From contig NZ_CP049910.1 of assembly GCF_011305995.1 (NCBI RefSeq), positions 2,356,001 through 2,420,000 on the forward strand: DNA of 64,000 nucleotides, read 5' to 3'. The position numbers and the translations under genes are program-made. Positions 26,616 to 35,012 of the stretch are shown one piece after another. Position 1 is the stretch's first letter. The number at the start of each line of letters is the position of its first letter. The notes under the pieces were generated by a model. The model made no database searches. It was not told the origin of the DNA and saw only the letters and a program-made list of their open reading frames with translations. The stretch is from Diaphorobacter sp. HDW4A (GTDB taxonomy: Bacteria > Pseudomonadota > Gammaproteobacteria > Burkholderiales > Burkholderiaceae_C).

Positions 26616-26693
26616 ATAAAACCCGCCTCCCCTCCTGTGTTGCGCGCTACACGGTTGCTGGACCAAGTCCGTGAGCGAATTCGTTATAACTGA
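26616..26693 (+). pseudogene. intI: 5' fragment of an integron integrase gene (intI)
   Basis: In frame from 26616 (ATA where an ATG is expected; GTG at 26637 is also in frame) the DNA reads KPASPPVLRATRLLDQVRER then IRYN and a stop at 26691. This matches the N-terminus of IntI proteins (compare IntI1, MK..., LDQLRERIRYLHYS), and resemblance ends after the IRY. Only about 25 residues survive, so no active integrase is encoded. Its direction is opposite to the cassette-like genes to its left, the standard integron layout, and a LexA box precedes it. Confidence 0.65.
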
Positions 26694-27092
26694 GCTTGGA
26701 ATTGGCCCGTGCCTAGTGAACTTCATACATCATAGATGACAGCTTTGCGAGTCTTGTCTGCAGGACCGCTTGGGGTCGGGAGCTGACCGCTATGGCCGAA
26801 CATCGACATGCCTCATTCATCGTTCACATGAAACTGCCCCAGCGCCTTTGACCAGAATGCAGGCGCCCTCGCCTGCATTCTGGTCGTAGCCCGTAGAGCG
26901 CCCTTTCCCGTCCCCGTAGGCCATTTCCCGCTGCTCACCGGAAATTTGGAGGTGAGCAGCGGCCCTTTGAATAGGGCCCCTGACCTGTAGAGAGCCTTTG
27001 CCGGTACGACAGCCGCCCCGGCTGGAGCGCGCTTTTCCTTTTCGGTTTGAAGCGCCTTTGCTCACTGCCGATGCTCGGTTAGCACACCCCAA
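26694..27092. repeat. Hairpin-rich non-coding region before the transfer operon
   Basis: About 400 bp without a credible gene. It holds a perfect 16-bp inverted repeat with a 4-nt loop (GACCAGAATGCAGGCG 26850-26865; its complement 26870-26885), a 12-bp one with an 11-nt loop (26928-26939 and 26951-26962), and a 5-bp one (26961-26965 and 26974-26978). GCGCCTTTG-like motifs recur near 26842, 26898, 26959, 26992 and 27051. The single open frame here (minus, 26817-27092) is explained by these repeats. This is a candidate cis-acting region, such as oriT or a regulatory leader. Confidence 0.5.
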
Positions 27093-27198
27093 TCTTGATT
27101 GTCAAGCGTAAACCTCGTGGTGCGTGCCCCGAGGTTTCGTCGCGACATCTGCGTTGCCTTTCGCAAAACTGCCTTCAGTGATTTTGCAAAGGATGGCT
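27093..27198 (+). promoter_or_regulatory. Promoter/operator region of the conjugation operon
   Basis: Two inverted repeats precede pilL: CTTGA-TTG-TCAAG (27094-27106) and AAACCTCG with CGAGGTTT (27110-27117 and 27130-27137). They are plausible operators for the long transfer operon that begins at 27199. No -35/-10 pair is convincing. Confidence 0.4.
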
Positions 27199-27741
27199 AT
27201 GCGTTGGATCGGGTTTTCAATACTCACGTGGGCAGTGCTGGTGGCGCAGACCAACGCTTACGCGCAGCAGGTGGGTGATACCTACGACAAGGGCTCGCAG
27301 GTCCGCATCGGTCAGTACAGCACGCAGGCAAGCCGTCCTTCGGATAGCGAGATCGAGCCGCTTGACGTGTTTGTCGAGCTGAATTTTCCTCGGCAGTCGG
27401 TGGCTACGGTTGGCGATGCCGTGAACTACACGCTGATGCGCACGGGGTGGGTACTGGACAAGGCCCAGCTGGGATCGGACGCGGTCGCATTCCTTGCGTT
27501 GTCATTGCCTGAGTCGCAGCGGCGGATCGGCACGTATCGCGTGCGTGATGTGTTGCAGACGCTTGTGGGCAGTTCCTGGAACTGGAAGGAAGACCCCGTT
27601 CACCGGCAGTTGTGGTTTGCGCTGGTGGCACCGCCCTCTTCCGCTGTGTCCGTCGCGCCCGCCCCGACTGCCCCAATCGTCCAGCCCATTCGTCGCGCAC
27701 CCATCCCCTCGCGATTGACGCAACAGGTGGTGAAGCCATGA
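27199..27741 (+). CDS. pilL: PilL N-terminal-type ICE protein (PFGI-1 class)
   Basis: 180-residue exported protein matching the PilL family that opens the transfer region of PFGI-1-class ICEs. The start at 27199 is preceded by AAAGGA at 5 bp; an ATG at 27193 overlaps that site. There is a signal peptide (about 1-23, ending NAYAQQ) and a STN/secretin-like domain (DVFVELNFPRQSVATVGDAV, VRDVLQTLVGSSWNW). The C-terminal tail is Pro-rich. The stop overlaps the next start (ATGA at 27738), indicating translational coupling. Confidence 0.8.
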   Translation: MRWIGFSILTWAVLVAQTNAYAQQVGDTYDKGSQVRIGQYSTQASRPSDSEIEPLDVFVELNFPRQSVATVGDAVNYTLMRTGWVLDKAQLGSDAVAFLALSLPESQRRIGTYRVRDVLQTLVGSSWNWKEDPVHRQLWFALVAPPSSAVSVAPAPTAPIVQPIRRAPIPSRLTQQVVKP

Positions 27742-28973
27742 TGAATGCGCAAGAGCAGATGACTCCACCGTGGCCGGATGTGCAGCCTGTGAATGATGTG
27801 CCAGAGCCGATGCTGGATACGGTCTCCTTGTCTGAGCAGGTGCAGGCAGACCAGCGTCCCTTGGAGGATCTGCAGGAATTTGTACCGGAGTTCAAACGTA
27901 CGGCGCAACCGCAATTCACGGAAGAGAAGCCTCGCAAGTCGGAGCCAGGCATCTGGAGTTCGCTGTTCACGAAGTCGGCAAACACCAAGGCCCATGCAGG
28001 CCGCAAGCCTACGCATACTGCTCCGGCGCAGGCGGTGCGCGCGGAACCTCGGATGACGGTTGCCCGGCCTGTTCCGAACAAGTCCCGTCGTTTGGTTTTG
28101 CTGGTGGCGTTGCTGGGATGCGCCTGGGGTGGCTACGCGATCACGGCAGACAGGTTTCCGGGTATGGAGGGCCGAATCCGCACCGCGATCAGCTCCGCAG
28201 TGTCGACGGTCGTTGCCATGGCGAAGACGAAGCTGTCGGGCGATTCGTCAGGTCACCCTAACGCTGCATCAGTGGTTGCAGCCGTGACGGTACCCGAAGC
28301 CACCGCCGCATTGCCGGAGGAAGCCGGTGCGACCGTCGAGCCAGAATCTTCGGTCGATACTGGCTTGGCTGCACCACAGATCGCAGCGTCTGTACTAGGA
28401 CAACCAACCGCTGCCCCAGTGTCAGATGCTCCGGTGTCTGCAGCTTCTACTCCTGATCCGGTGACGACTCTGGGCGAGGAGGCAATCCCCGCCGCGCCCA
28501 TCGTGACCGAACCGTCGCCAAAGGCTTCCGTCATCGCCCCCGTGCCAGACACGCAGGACGTGCGCATCAAGACGTTGGAGGAGGAACTCCAGAGGCTCAA
28601 GGACAAGCTGTCTACTGCTCCGCAGGAGCAACCACAGCCTCATCCGCAGACGGTCAAGACGACGAAGTTCGCCTCTCACACGGCCAAGCGTGTTCTGCCT
28701 CGCACGCCAAAGCCGGAGTCCGAGCCACGTGAGGAAGTGATCGAGGAGGCCCCTCGATACAACGGACGCGTGTTGTCGGTCGACATGTGGGATGGCAAGC
28801 CGTCGGTGATGGTGATCACCGGGGATCCAACAGACAAGCGCACGGTCGTCCTGCAGCCGGGGGATTCGGTCAACGGCGTGACCCTTCGCGAGGCCAGTGT
28901 GAAGGAGCGCAGTGCCTCGTTCGACGTGGGCAACGGCAGGGTCATCAAGCTGACCGCCGGAGAGGAGCGCTGA
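27738..28973 (+). CDS. ICE membrane protein with C-terminal beta domain
   Basis: 411-residue protein coupled to pilL by a 4-bp overlap. It has a charged cytoplasmic N-terminus (about 1-115), one membrane helix (about 117-135; RLVLLVALLGCAWGGYA), a long Ala/Pro/Thr-rich periplasmic linker, a short coiled coil (IKTLEEELQRLKDKL), and a compact C-terminal domain (about 330-411; GRVLSVDMWDGKPSVMVITG) reminiscent of PilP/VirB10-adjacent beta domains. The exact function is unknown; its place implies a role in the pilus or transfer channel. Confidence 0.7.
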   Translation: MMNAQEQMTPPWPDVQPVNDVPEPMLDTVSLSEQVQADQRPLEDLQEFVPEFKRTAQPQFTEEKPRKSEPGIWSSLFTKSANTKAHAGRKPTHTAPAQAVRAEPRMTVARPVPNKSRRLVLLVALLGCAWGGYAITADRFPGMEGRIRTAISSAVSTVVAMAKTKLSGDSSGHPNAASVVAAVTVPEATAALPEEAGATVEPESSVDTGLAAPQIAASVLGQPTAAPVSDAPVSAASTPDPVTTLGEEAIPAAPIVTEPSPKASVIAPVPDTQDVRIKTLEEELQRLKDKLSTAPQEQPQPHPQTVKTTKFASHTAKRVLPRTPKPESEPREEVIEEAPRYNGRVLSVDMWDGKPSVMVITGDPTDKRTVVLQPGDSVNGVTLREASVKERSASFDVGNGRVIKLTAGEER

Positions 28974-29542
28974 TGAACCGCACTATTTCTACATGCCTCG
29001 TAGTGGTGGGCCTTCAATTTGGAGTGGCGTTCAGCGCGAATGCTCAAGGGGCGACTGCCACCGCCGCTACGGCGCAGCGCAAAGTGCAGGAGGCCGCCAG
29101 TGCCGTGGCTTCGCAGGACGGCTCTGCCACTCGGCTGAGTGCCACGGAGACGCTGAGCGCCACCATCTGGGGATTGAGTGTCGACGAGATGATCCGCGCC
29201 CGCGTGCTGCTGCAGGGGCCGCGCAAGTCGTTCTCGGTGGAGAACCTCTCGCCCATCGAGGCCTTGGGCATTCATGCCCGCGACGAGAGCGAGCGGCGGC
29301 GGTATGCGGAGATGTTCGCCCGCGCATTCCACGCGGATGTCGAACGTTCGCTCGCTTGGAATCGCGCCTTCACCGAGGCGATGGCGCGGCTGTATCCCGA
29401 TGAGCCGGTGGTGGACTTCAGCCGCGCGCCGAAGGTGGAGGCGTCCGTCGGGGCAGCCGACACGCTGAATGTGCCGCGCTCACGGATCGTTGAAAAGCCG
29501 CCAGCGGCCACGGGCACGCTGCCCCGGCGCGGTAGCCGATGA
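28973..29542 (+). CDS. ICE protein, PFL_4693 family (TIGR03759)
   Basis: 189-residue exported protein with a signal peptide (about 1-25). It shows the family core: WGLSVDEMIRARVLLQGPRKSF, PIEALGIHARDESERRRYAE, then an E-rich helix and ARLYPDEP. It starts inside the stop of the previous gene (TGATG at 28971). It is found in the same order in PFGI-1-like elements and its role in conjugation is not defined; the periplasmic location comes from the signal peptide. Confidence 0.82.
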   Translation: MNRTISTCLVVVGLQFGVAFSANAQGATATAATAQRKVQEAASAVASQDGSATRLSATETLSATIWGLSVDEMIRARVLLQGPRKSFSVENLSPIEALGIHARDESERRRYAEMFARAFHADVERSLAWNRAFTEAMARLYPDEPVVDFSRAPKVEASVGAADTLNVPRSRIVEKPPAATGTLPRRGSR

Positions 29543-29555
29543 GGAGCACACACGC

Positions 29556-30269
29556 ATGATGCAACGCCGAATGCTCCTGGCCTCTTCGGCCCTGATGGGT
29601 CTGGCAGGCGCCGCTGGATCGGGCCTCGCCATGGCGATGGACAGTCCATGGTGGCCCTACTCCGCGGATGCGGCGCGCCGCATTGAGCCGGTTATCACCG
29701 ACAAGGTGATCCGCCGAAACGCGGAGCCTCAGGTTCTGGCTAAGGCTGCGCCGCCCAAGGCCTATGACGAAGCGGCTCGGGCGAGCAATGTCGACTCCTG
29801 GGTGCTCTATGGCATTGCGCTGCAGGAGTCCAACATGAAGTTGGGCGAGCACACGCTGCCCTATCCGTGGACGCTGTGCGTCGCGGGATCGGCCAAGCGC
29901 TATGGCGGGTATGAACAGACCGTGCAGGCATTGCGCAGCTTCGTGAACGAGCGCGGGATCCGCAATGTCGATTGCGGCGTGATGCAGGTGAACTGGCGTT
30001 GGCACAACGACAAGCTGCAGAGCTTTGAACGTGCGCTGCAGCCGCTGGCCAATCTGGCGGTGGGCGCGCAGATCCTGCGTGAGCACTACGAGCGATCGGG
30101 CTCGTGGATGCGTGCAGCCGCGCTGTATCACACGGGCTCGGATGCGGATGGTGCCACCGTGGCGCGCGGTCAGCGTTATGCGAGCGGCGTGTTCCGGCGA
30201 TTGGGGCGCATGGGTCTCAAGGTGGACGAGCTTCAGGCGTCGACGGGCTGGAGGCGGTATGCGGTTTAG
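29556..30269 (+). CDS. Transfer-associated lytic transglycosylase (SLT domain)
   Basis: 237-residue protein from the ATG at 29556, preceded by GAGGAG. It has an N-terminal signal (about 1-28), then a goose-lysozyme-like SLT domain: catalytic glutamate in WVLYGIALQESNMKLGEH (about residue 91), DCGVMQVNWRWH and ALYHTGSD. It would open the peptidoglycan locally for assembly of the conjugation channel, the job of VirB1-like enzymes. Its stop overlaps the next gene's start region (30259). Confidence 0.85.
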   Translation: MMQRRMLLASSALMGLAGAAGSGLAMAMDSPWWPYSADAARRIEPVITDKVIRRNAEPQVLAKAAPPKAYDEAARASNVDSWVLYGIALQESNMKLGEHTLPYPWTLCVAGSAKRYGGYEQTVQALRSFVNERGIRNVDCGVMQVNWRWHNDKLQSFERALQPLANLAVGAQILREHYERSGSWMRAAALYHTGSDADGATVARGQRYASGVFRRLGRMGLKVDELQASTGWRRYAV

Positions 30270-30849
30270 TTCACCCACGTACCACACGGCACGTCGTCCT
30301 GCAGTTCACCGGATTGCCGCCGTATTGGGTTGTGCAATCCAGTGCACCGCTGCTTATGCGGGCACCGAAGACACCGTGCCCGCTGCCCCTTACTACTCGG
30401 CCATCGTGCAGGGCGACGGGCAGGAAGGTGTGCTCCATGGAGTGCGTTTCCCATTGCGCCCCGCCCTGCTTCGTCCGGGAGTTTTGCCATCGGAGGGCAT
30501 CCCGGTCTTTGGCGGCAAATGGATGACCCAGAGCCTTGCATTGGTGGGGGACGACGCCGCTTCTCGCCAGTGGCTTGCCCTGCATCTGGAGCGCCTGCTT
30601 TCGCTCGGCACCGCCGTAATTGTGGTGGCGGCGGCATCTGAGGGGCAATTCAAGGAGCTGCAGCGGCAAGTCGCCGGGCTTGCCATCGCACCTGATACGG
30701 GAGTATGGCTCCAGCAGCGCTTGGCTACGGCGGGTGCGGGGGTCTATCCCCTCTTCATCGGGGTGGATGGCCTCGCTCGCCAGCACATCTTCTCGCTTGG
30801 CTCAGCCTCCGCGCCGCCACAAACCTCGCCCTCGGAGGCACACCCATGA
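30259..30849 (+). CDS. ICE protein, PFL_4695 family (TIGR03765)
   Basis: 196-residue exported protein overlapping the transglycosylase end by 11 bp; GGAGG lies just before its ATG. The signal peptide ends near AAYAG. Family-typical segments are visible: SAIVQGDGQEGVLHGVRFPL, SEGIPVFGGKWMTQSLALVG, and a C-terminal GVYPLFIGVDGLARQ. It resembles TraN/TrbC-like thioredoxin-fold periplasmic proteins only loosely. It is coupled to traD by a 4-bp overlap. Confidence 0.8.
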   Translation: MRFSSPTYHTARRPAVHRIAAVLGCAIQCTAAYAGTEDTVPAAPYYSAIVQGDGQEGVLHGVRFPLRPALLRPGVLPSEGIPVFGGKWMTQSLALVGDDAASRQWLALHLERLLSLGTAVIVVAAASEGQFKELQRQVAGLAIAPDTGVWLQQRLATAGAGVYPLFIGVDGLARQHIFSLGSASAPPQTSPSEAHP

Positions 30850-33122
30850 AGAACGATTCCGTCCTCGAGGCGCTGCTGCGCCCGCCCATCGAGATCTGGA
30901 GCGCGGCGGCGAGCTGGGGCGTGGCGCTGATTGCCGTTGCCGCGCCTTGGGCGCTCATGATGCCGCCGGTCATCGGCTGGGTGGCGGGCTTGCTCGCCGG
31001 GTACTTTGGGTGGATGCGGTTTCGGCAGGCGCTTCGGGTCATGCGTTATCAGCACGCCCTCAAGTACTACAAGGTCACCAGGATGCTGCCCACGCGCATG
31101 CCCGTGGGCCCGGGGGAACTGTATCTGGGCGAAGGTTTTGAGTGGACGCAGACGCACACCCAGCGCAAGCGTGATGCCCTGCAGCCGCAGGCGCGGCCCT
31201 TCGTCAAACCTTCGCCGCGGGAGACGCTTTTGCGGGACTGGGGTGCGAACCTCATCAAGCTGTCGCAGGCACCCGAGACCTGCACGCCCATGGTCAAGGC
31301 CATGGCCGATCTGGCGCGGGAAGACCGCTGGTTCAACCCGTTCCATCCGCATCCCGATCTGGGCGGATCGCCCATCATGCACGGGGTCGGCAGTCTGGAC
31401 GAGGGCCCGGTGTCGATGCGCCAGGCGTCTCGCAACGGCCACATGCTGGTGCTGGGCACCACGCGGGTGGGCAAGACGCGGCTCCTCGAGATGCTCGCTA
31501 CGCAGGACATCCATGCCGGTCACGTCACCATCGTGATCGACCCCAAGGGCGATGCGGACCTGATGCTGCGGATGTACGCCGAGTGCGCCCGCGCCGGACG
31601 GCTGGAGCAGTTCCACATGTTCCATCTGGGCTACCCGGACGTCTCGGCGCGCTACAACGGCATCGGCAACTTCGGGCGGATCACCGAAGTGGCAACGCGG
31701 GCGACGAACGCGTTGCCCAGCTCCGGCAACTCGGCCGCGTTCAAGGAATTCTCCTGGCGCTTCACCAATATCGTGGCCCAGGCCCAGGTGGCGCTTGGCC
31801 GGGTGCCGACCTACGAGTCGCTGCTCAAGGATGTGACCGGCATTGACGGATTGCTCCAGGACTACGCCCGCATGATGTTCGCGCAGCAGGCAGAGCAAGG
31901 CCGGCTCGTGAACTGGAAAGAGCGTCTGGCCACGCTGGAGGCACAGCTCGGCGACCGGAAGACCGCGCCGCCGGTGCCTCGGGCGCTCAACGACCGGCCC
32001 GCCGATCTGGTGGCGATCTTTCTGCTGATCAAGGAAAGCAAGATCACGGACACGGTGCTCAACGGTCTGGCGGCGGCCTTCAGCTACGAGCGTTCCTTCT
32101 ACGAAAAAATCATCGCCTCGCTCGGCCCTTTTCTGGAGAAGCTCACCACCGGAGCGGTCGGCAAGCTGATCTCGCCCGACTACTACGACGAGAGCGACCA
32201 GCGTCCGATCTTTGACTGGATGAGCGTGATCCGTCAGGGCGGTGTGGTCTATGTAGGTCTCGATGCGCTGTCGGATGCGGTGGTCTCGTCAGCGGTGGGC
32301 AACTCCATGCTGGCGGATCTGGTGAGCGTGGGCGGCAAGCTCTACAAGAGCGGGCTGGATCCACATTCGACCGACAGCAAGCTCCAACTGCCCACGGTGT
32401 GCTGCCACTTCGATGAGGTCAACGAAATCGCAGGCCCGGAGTTTGTGCCGATGGTCAACAAGCTCGGCGGCTCGGGCTTCCGGATCACGGCGTATACGCA
32501 GTCGCTGTTCGACATAGAGGCCAAGGTCGGAGACAAGGCCAAGGCGGGCCAGATTCTGGACAACTTCAACCATCTGGTGATGCTGCGTGTGCGCAGTCTG
32601 ACCACGGCCAAGGTCTTGACTGAGCAAGTGCCCGAGGTCGACGTGGTGCATCTTACCCCCATGTCTGGCGTGACGGACACGGCCGCCCAAGGCACGGGCG
32701 TGGACTTCACGAGCCGCAACGACGATGTGTGGAGCGTCACCAAGGTGCCGCTGATCCAGCCGGCCGATGTGCTCGAGCTGCCGCAGGGGCAAGCCTTCGC
32801 GCTGCTGGAGGGCAATCGCCGATTCAAGCTGCGCATCCCGCTGGCGGATTCGGCCAACGATCCGTTTGTGCCCGAATCGCTGCAGAAGGTGGCCGCCGAG
32901 ATGAAGGCGCGGTATCGCACGAGCGAGCAATGGGCCAGGGAGACGGACTGGTTCAGCGACGACTGGCTGCGCGGACAGCCACTGGGTGCGGCGGGGGCGG
33001 GTCTCATCAATACGGAGTTGGCGGACAGCGATGCGGACGGCAGTGACGATGCCGGACGCGACAGTTCCTCCACCACGCTGAGCGCTGACATGGTCGGCTT
33101 CATCGCCAGGAGCCACGCATGA
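30846..33122 (+). CDS. traD: Conjugative coupling ATPase TraD (SXT/TOL subfamily)
   Basis: 758-residue type IV coupling protein that brings the relaxase-DNA complex to the transfer channel and pumps DNA. There are two membrane helices at about 18-60 (VALIAVAAPWALMMPPVIG), Walker A LGTTRVGKTRL at about 203, Walker B-like TIVIDPKGDADLM at about 229, and a second conserved block CCHFDEVNEIAG near 520. The C-terminal tail is acidic. The start at 30846 overlaps the stop of the PFL_4695-family gene; the next gene overlaps its stop by 4 bp. Confidence 0.92.
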   Translation: MKNDSVLEALLRPPIEIWSAAASWGVALIAVAAPWALMMPPVIGWVAGLLAGYFGWMRFRQALRVMRYQHALKYYKVTRMLPTRMPVGPGELYLGEGFEWTQTHTQRKRDALQPQARPFVKPSPRETLLRDWGANLIKLSQAPETCTPMVKAMADLAREDRWFNPFHPHPDLGGSPIMHGVGSLDEGPVSMRQASRNGHMLVLGTTRVGKTRLLEMLATQDIHAGHVTIVIDPKGDADLMLRMYAECARAGRLEQFHMFHLGYPDVSARYNGIGNFGRITEVATRATNALPSSGNSAAFKEFSWRFTNIVAQAQVALGRVPTYESLLKDVTGIDGLLQDYARMMFAQQAEQGRLVNWKERLATLEAQLGDRKTAPPVPRALNDRPADLVAIFLLIKESKITDTVLNGLAAAFSYERSFYEKIIASLGPFLEKLTTGAVGKLISPDYYDESDQRPIFDWMSVIRQGGVVYVGLDALSDAVVSSAVGNSMLADLVSVGGKLYKSGLDPHSTDSKLQLPTVCCHFDEVNEIAGPEFVPMVNKLGGSGFRITAYTQSLFDIEAKVGDKAKAGQILDNFNHLVMLRVRSLTTAKVLTEQVPEVDVVHLTPMSGVTDTAAQGTGVDFTSRNDDVWSVTKVPLIQPADVLELPQGQAFALLEGNRRFKLRIPLADSANDPFVPESLQKVAAEMKARYRTSEQWARETDWFSDDWLRGQPLGAAGAGLINTELADSDADGSDDAGRDSSSTTLSADMVGFIARSHA

Positions 33123-33901
33123 CGCAAGCTCCTGCACGTCCCATCAGGCCACCCACACGCGGGCCGGTATTGCTCGCGTTCGAGCTGGTCATGGGCCTGG
33201 TGATGGTGTCGCTTTCCTCGGTGGTGCTCGGCGTGGTCATCGAGATCGTGGGGACGTACACGATCTGGAAAACCACCGATGCACAGGGCGACGAACAGCA
33301 AAGCGCCCAGCATGCGCGTGGCATCGTCGAAGAGGATCTGGCGTATATCGCAGCGGCCCCGAAGAGTCTGTTGGTCAGAGATACGGTGGCCTTCAGTCAA
33401 CGTATGACGCACTGGATCGCGCTGCCTTATCGCCGATTCGGGCTGCTGCAGTGGTACTCCAACGTGCATTCGAATGCGAGCGAGAGCGCGCCAGCCGCGC
33501 CGGGACAGAAGTCGCTGACCGGCTCGCTGCGTGAGACCTCCGTGGACATCGGCAAGGTGGCGAGCACCTGGATGCTGATGTCGATGTATGTCGCGATGGA
33601 CGTGGCGCTGCGGCTGTCGATTGCGCTTTTTGCCCTGCCCGCCTTTGTTCTGGCGTGTCTGTTGGGGGCCGTCGACGGGCTCGTGCGCCGGGACCTGCGC
33701 CGCTGGAGCGGCGGGCGCGAGTCCTCGTTTGTCTACCACCACGCCAAGCGCTACACGGCCTGGTCGCTGTCGGGCGGATTCGGGCTCTACCTGATGTGGC
33801 CGTTCGGCGGCTTCAACCCAGCCTACATGGTGCTGGTCTTCACGGTGCTCGTGGCGGCCACGCTTTCCACCACGATTGCCGCATTCAAGAAATACGTCTG
33901 A
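33119..33901 (+). CDS. ICE membrane protein, PFL_4697 family (DUF4400, TIGR03747)
   Basis: 260-residue integral membrane protein with about four hydrophobic segments: near 20-45 (LAFELVMGLVMVSLSSVVLG), about 145-175, about 215-235 and a C-terminal one at 238-255. The order after traD and the length match the DUF4400 family of PFGI-1-type elements. It probably supports the coupling protein or mating channel in the inner membrane; direct function is unknown. Confidence 0.83.
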   Translation: MTQAPARPIRPPTRGPVLLAFELVMGLVMVSLSSVVLGVVIEIVGTYTIWKTTDAQGDEQQSAQHARGIVEEDLAYIAAAPKSLLVRDTVAFSQRMTHWIALPYRRFGLLQWYSNVHSNASESAPAAPGQKSLTGSLRETSVDIGKVASTWMLMSMYVAMDVALRLSIALFALPAFVLACLLGAVDGLVRRDLRRWSGGRESSFVYHHAKRYTAWSLSGGFGLYLMWPFGGFNPAYMVLVFTVLVAATLSTTIAAFKKYV

Positions 33902-33922
33902 AACAAGGATTGGAAATTCGCC

Positions 33923-34264
33923 ATGGAACACAAGACAACGGTGCCCTTAACGCCATCGCCCCGCATCCGCAAGGCATGGATGTTGGCGTTGCTCATAAGC
34001 GCTTCGGCCATTGCGGGCGTGGCCCATGCAGGCGATGAAGAAAGCGAACGCGCCAACCTCGCCCGTATCGAGAACGAGCTCGCGCAGGTCCAGCAGATGG
34101 TGGCCGCAGCCTCCAAAGATGCGCCCGCCAATGCGCGGGTGAACTTCCGCTACGAGTGGCTCATGAACGATCTGGACATCATGCGCCGGGGTATCAGCCA
34201 GCACCTGGCCGCGCCGCGCCAGGCGCGTGCCGTGGAGCCGCTGCGCGGTGACTACCGCCAGTAA
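33923..34264 (+). CDS. RAQPRD-family ICE protein
   Basis: 113-residue exported protein with an AAGGA ribosome site before 33923. The signal peptide ends near AHAGDE, followed by a helical region (NLARIENELAQVQQMVAAAS) and the family C-terminus. The name-giving RAQPRD motif is diverged here: the corresponding stretch reads APRQARAVEPLRGDYRQ. Otherwise size, signal peptide and neighbours fit the family (TIGR01690). It is a periplasmic component of unknown role. Confidence 0.75.
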   Translation: MEHKTTVPLTPSPRIRKAWMLALLISASAIAGVAHAGDEESERANLARIENELAQVQQMVAAASKDAPANARVNFRYEWLMNDLDIMRRGISQHLAAPRQARAVEPLRGDYRQ

Positions 34265-34282
34265 GGCCTTGAGATTCACACC

Positions 34283-34534
34283 ATGAGCCTCGGTCTTCCC
34301 CAACTCTCCGGCACTTTGCGCGAAGCCTTCACCGCCGGCTCCGGCGTGGACTCCAGCCGCCTGAAGCTGGTGCTCACCGCAGCCACCGTGTCATTGGTCG
34401 CCGCGTTCTTTGGCTGGTTGATCTCGGTGACGCTGGACAACTACCGCAATGGCCGCATCCGGCAGGAGCAGGTGGTGGAGGCCTGCATCCGTCTTGGAAT
34501 TTTGTTCTCTCTGATCGTGTGGGTGCTGGTCTGA
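34283..34534 (+). CDS. Small ICE membrane protein, PFL_4701 family (DUF3262)
   Basis: 83 residues with two membrane helices (about 28-50 and 64-82) and a short basic loop between them (YRNGRIRQEQVVEA). Size and location between the RAQPRD gene and the PFL_4702-family gene match the DUF3262 family. Small proteins at this point in related operons may be pilin-like or VirB3-like subunits; this is inference. Confidence 0.75.
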   Translation: MSLGLPQLSGTLREAFTAGSGVDSSRLKLVLTAATVSLVAAFFGWLISVTLDNYRNGRIRQEQVVEACIRLGILFSLIVWVLV

Positions 34535-34586
34535 CGACTGCACGGTCATTCCCTTTTATCAGACCAAAACAAAGGATACGAACTCT

Positions 34587-35000
34587 ATGGAATTTCTTCT
34601 CAAACAACGACTGCAGGGGGCCAAGACCCGATTGCTGGGCGCGAGGGAGTTTGCGGCCAAGGCGCTGCTGCTGCCTGCCGTGATGGTGATGAGCTCACCC
34701 GTCATGGCGGCGCTGCCCACCATGACGACACCCACGGCGGGCATCGGCGGCGAGACGGTGGCCGAGGGCGACTGGCTCGGCGCTGTGGGGGCCTGGTGGA
34801 AGAAAGGCATCACGATTCTGGCGCTGATCTTCGTGGGCTACTTCTTCCTCAAAGTGGTGATGGGCGCCATCGGCAAGTGGGGCCAGTACGCCAAGGGTCA
34901 GGCGGACATTGCTGACCTGAAGGAATACGTCATCTCCGGCACGGTGCTCGCCGTCGCGCTGGTGCTGCTCGCCTCCTACGCCATGAAAACGCTGGAATAA
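34587..35000 (+). CDS. ICE membrane protein, PFL_4702 family (DUF2976)
   Basis: 137 residues with an AAAGGA ribosome site. An N-terminal signal-like helix ends near PVMAALP, and two further hydrophobic segments lie at about 72-92 and 113-130. Two-helix mature architecture plus a cleavable leader is the pattern of VirB2/TraA-type pilins, which makes this a candidate pilin of the element, although the family is annotated only as a membrane protein. Confidence 0.75.
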   Translation: MEFLLKQRLQGAKTRLLGAREFAAKALLLPAVMVMSSPVMAALPTMTTPTAGIGGETVAEGDWLGAVGAWWKKGITILALIFVGYFFLKVVMGAIGKWGQYAKGQADIADLKEYVISGTVLAVALVLLASYAMKTLE

Positions 35001-35012
35001 GGAGCCCGAGCG

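Noticed and set aside
26817-27092. 91-codon minus-strand reading frame before pilL
   Set aside because: The peptide is a Gly/Lys/Arg/Ser-rich string created by the GCGCCTTTG-like repeats and hairpins; no ribosome site and no protein-like pattern.
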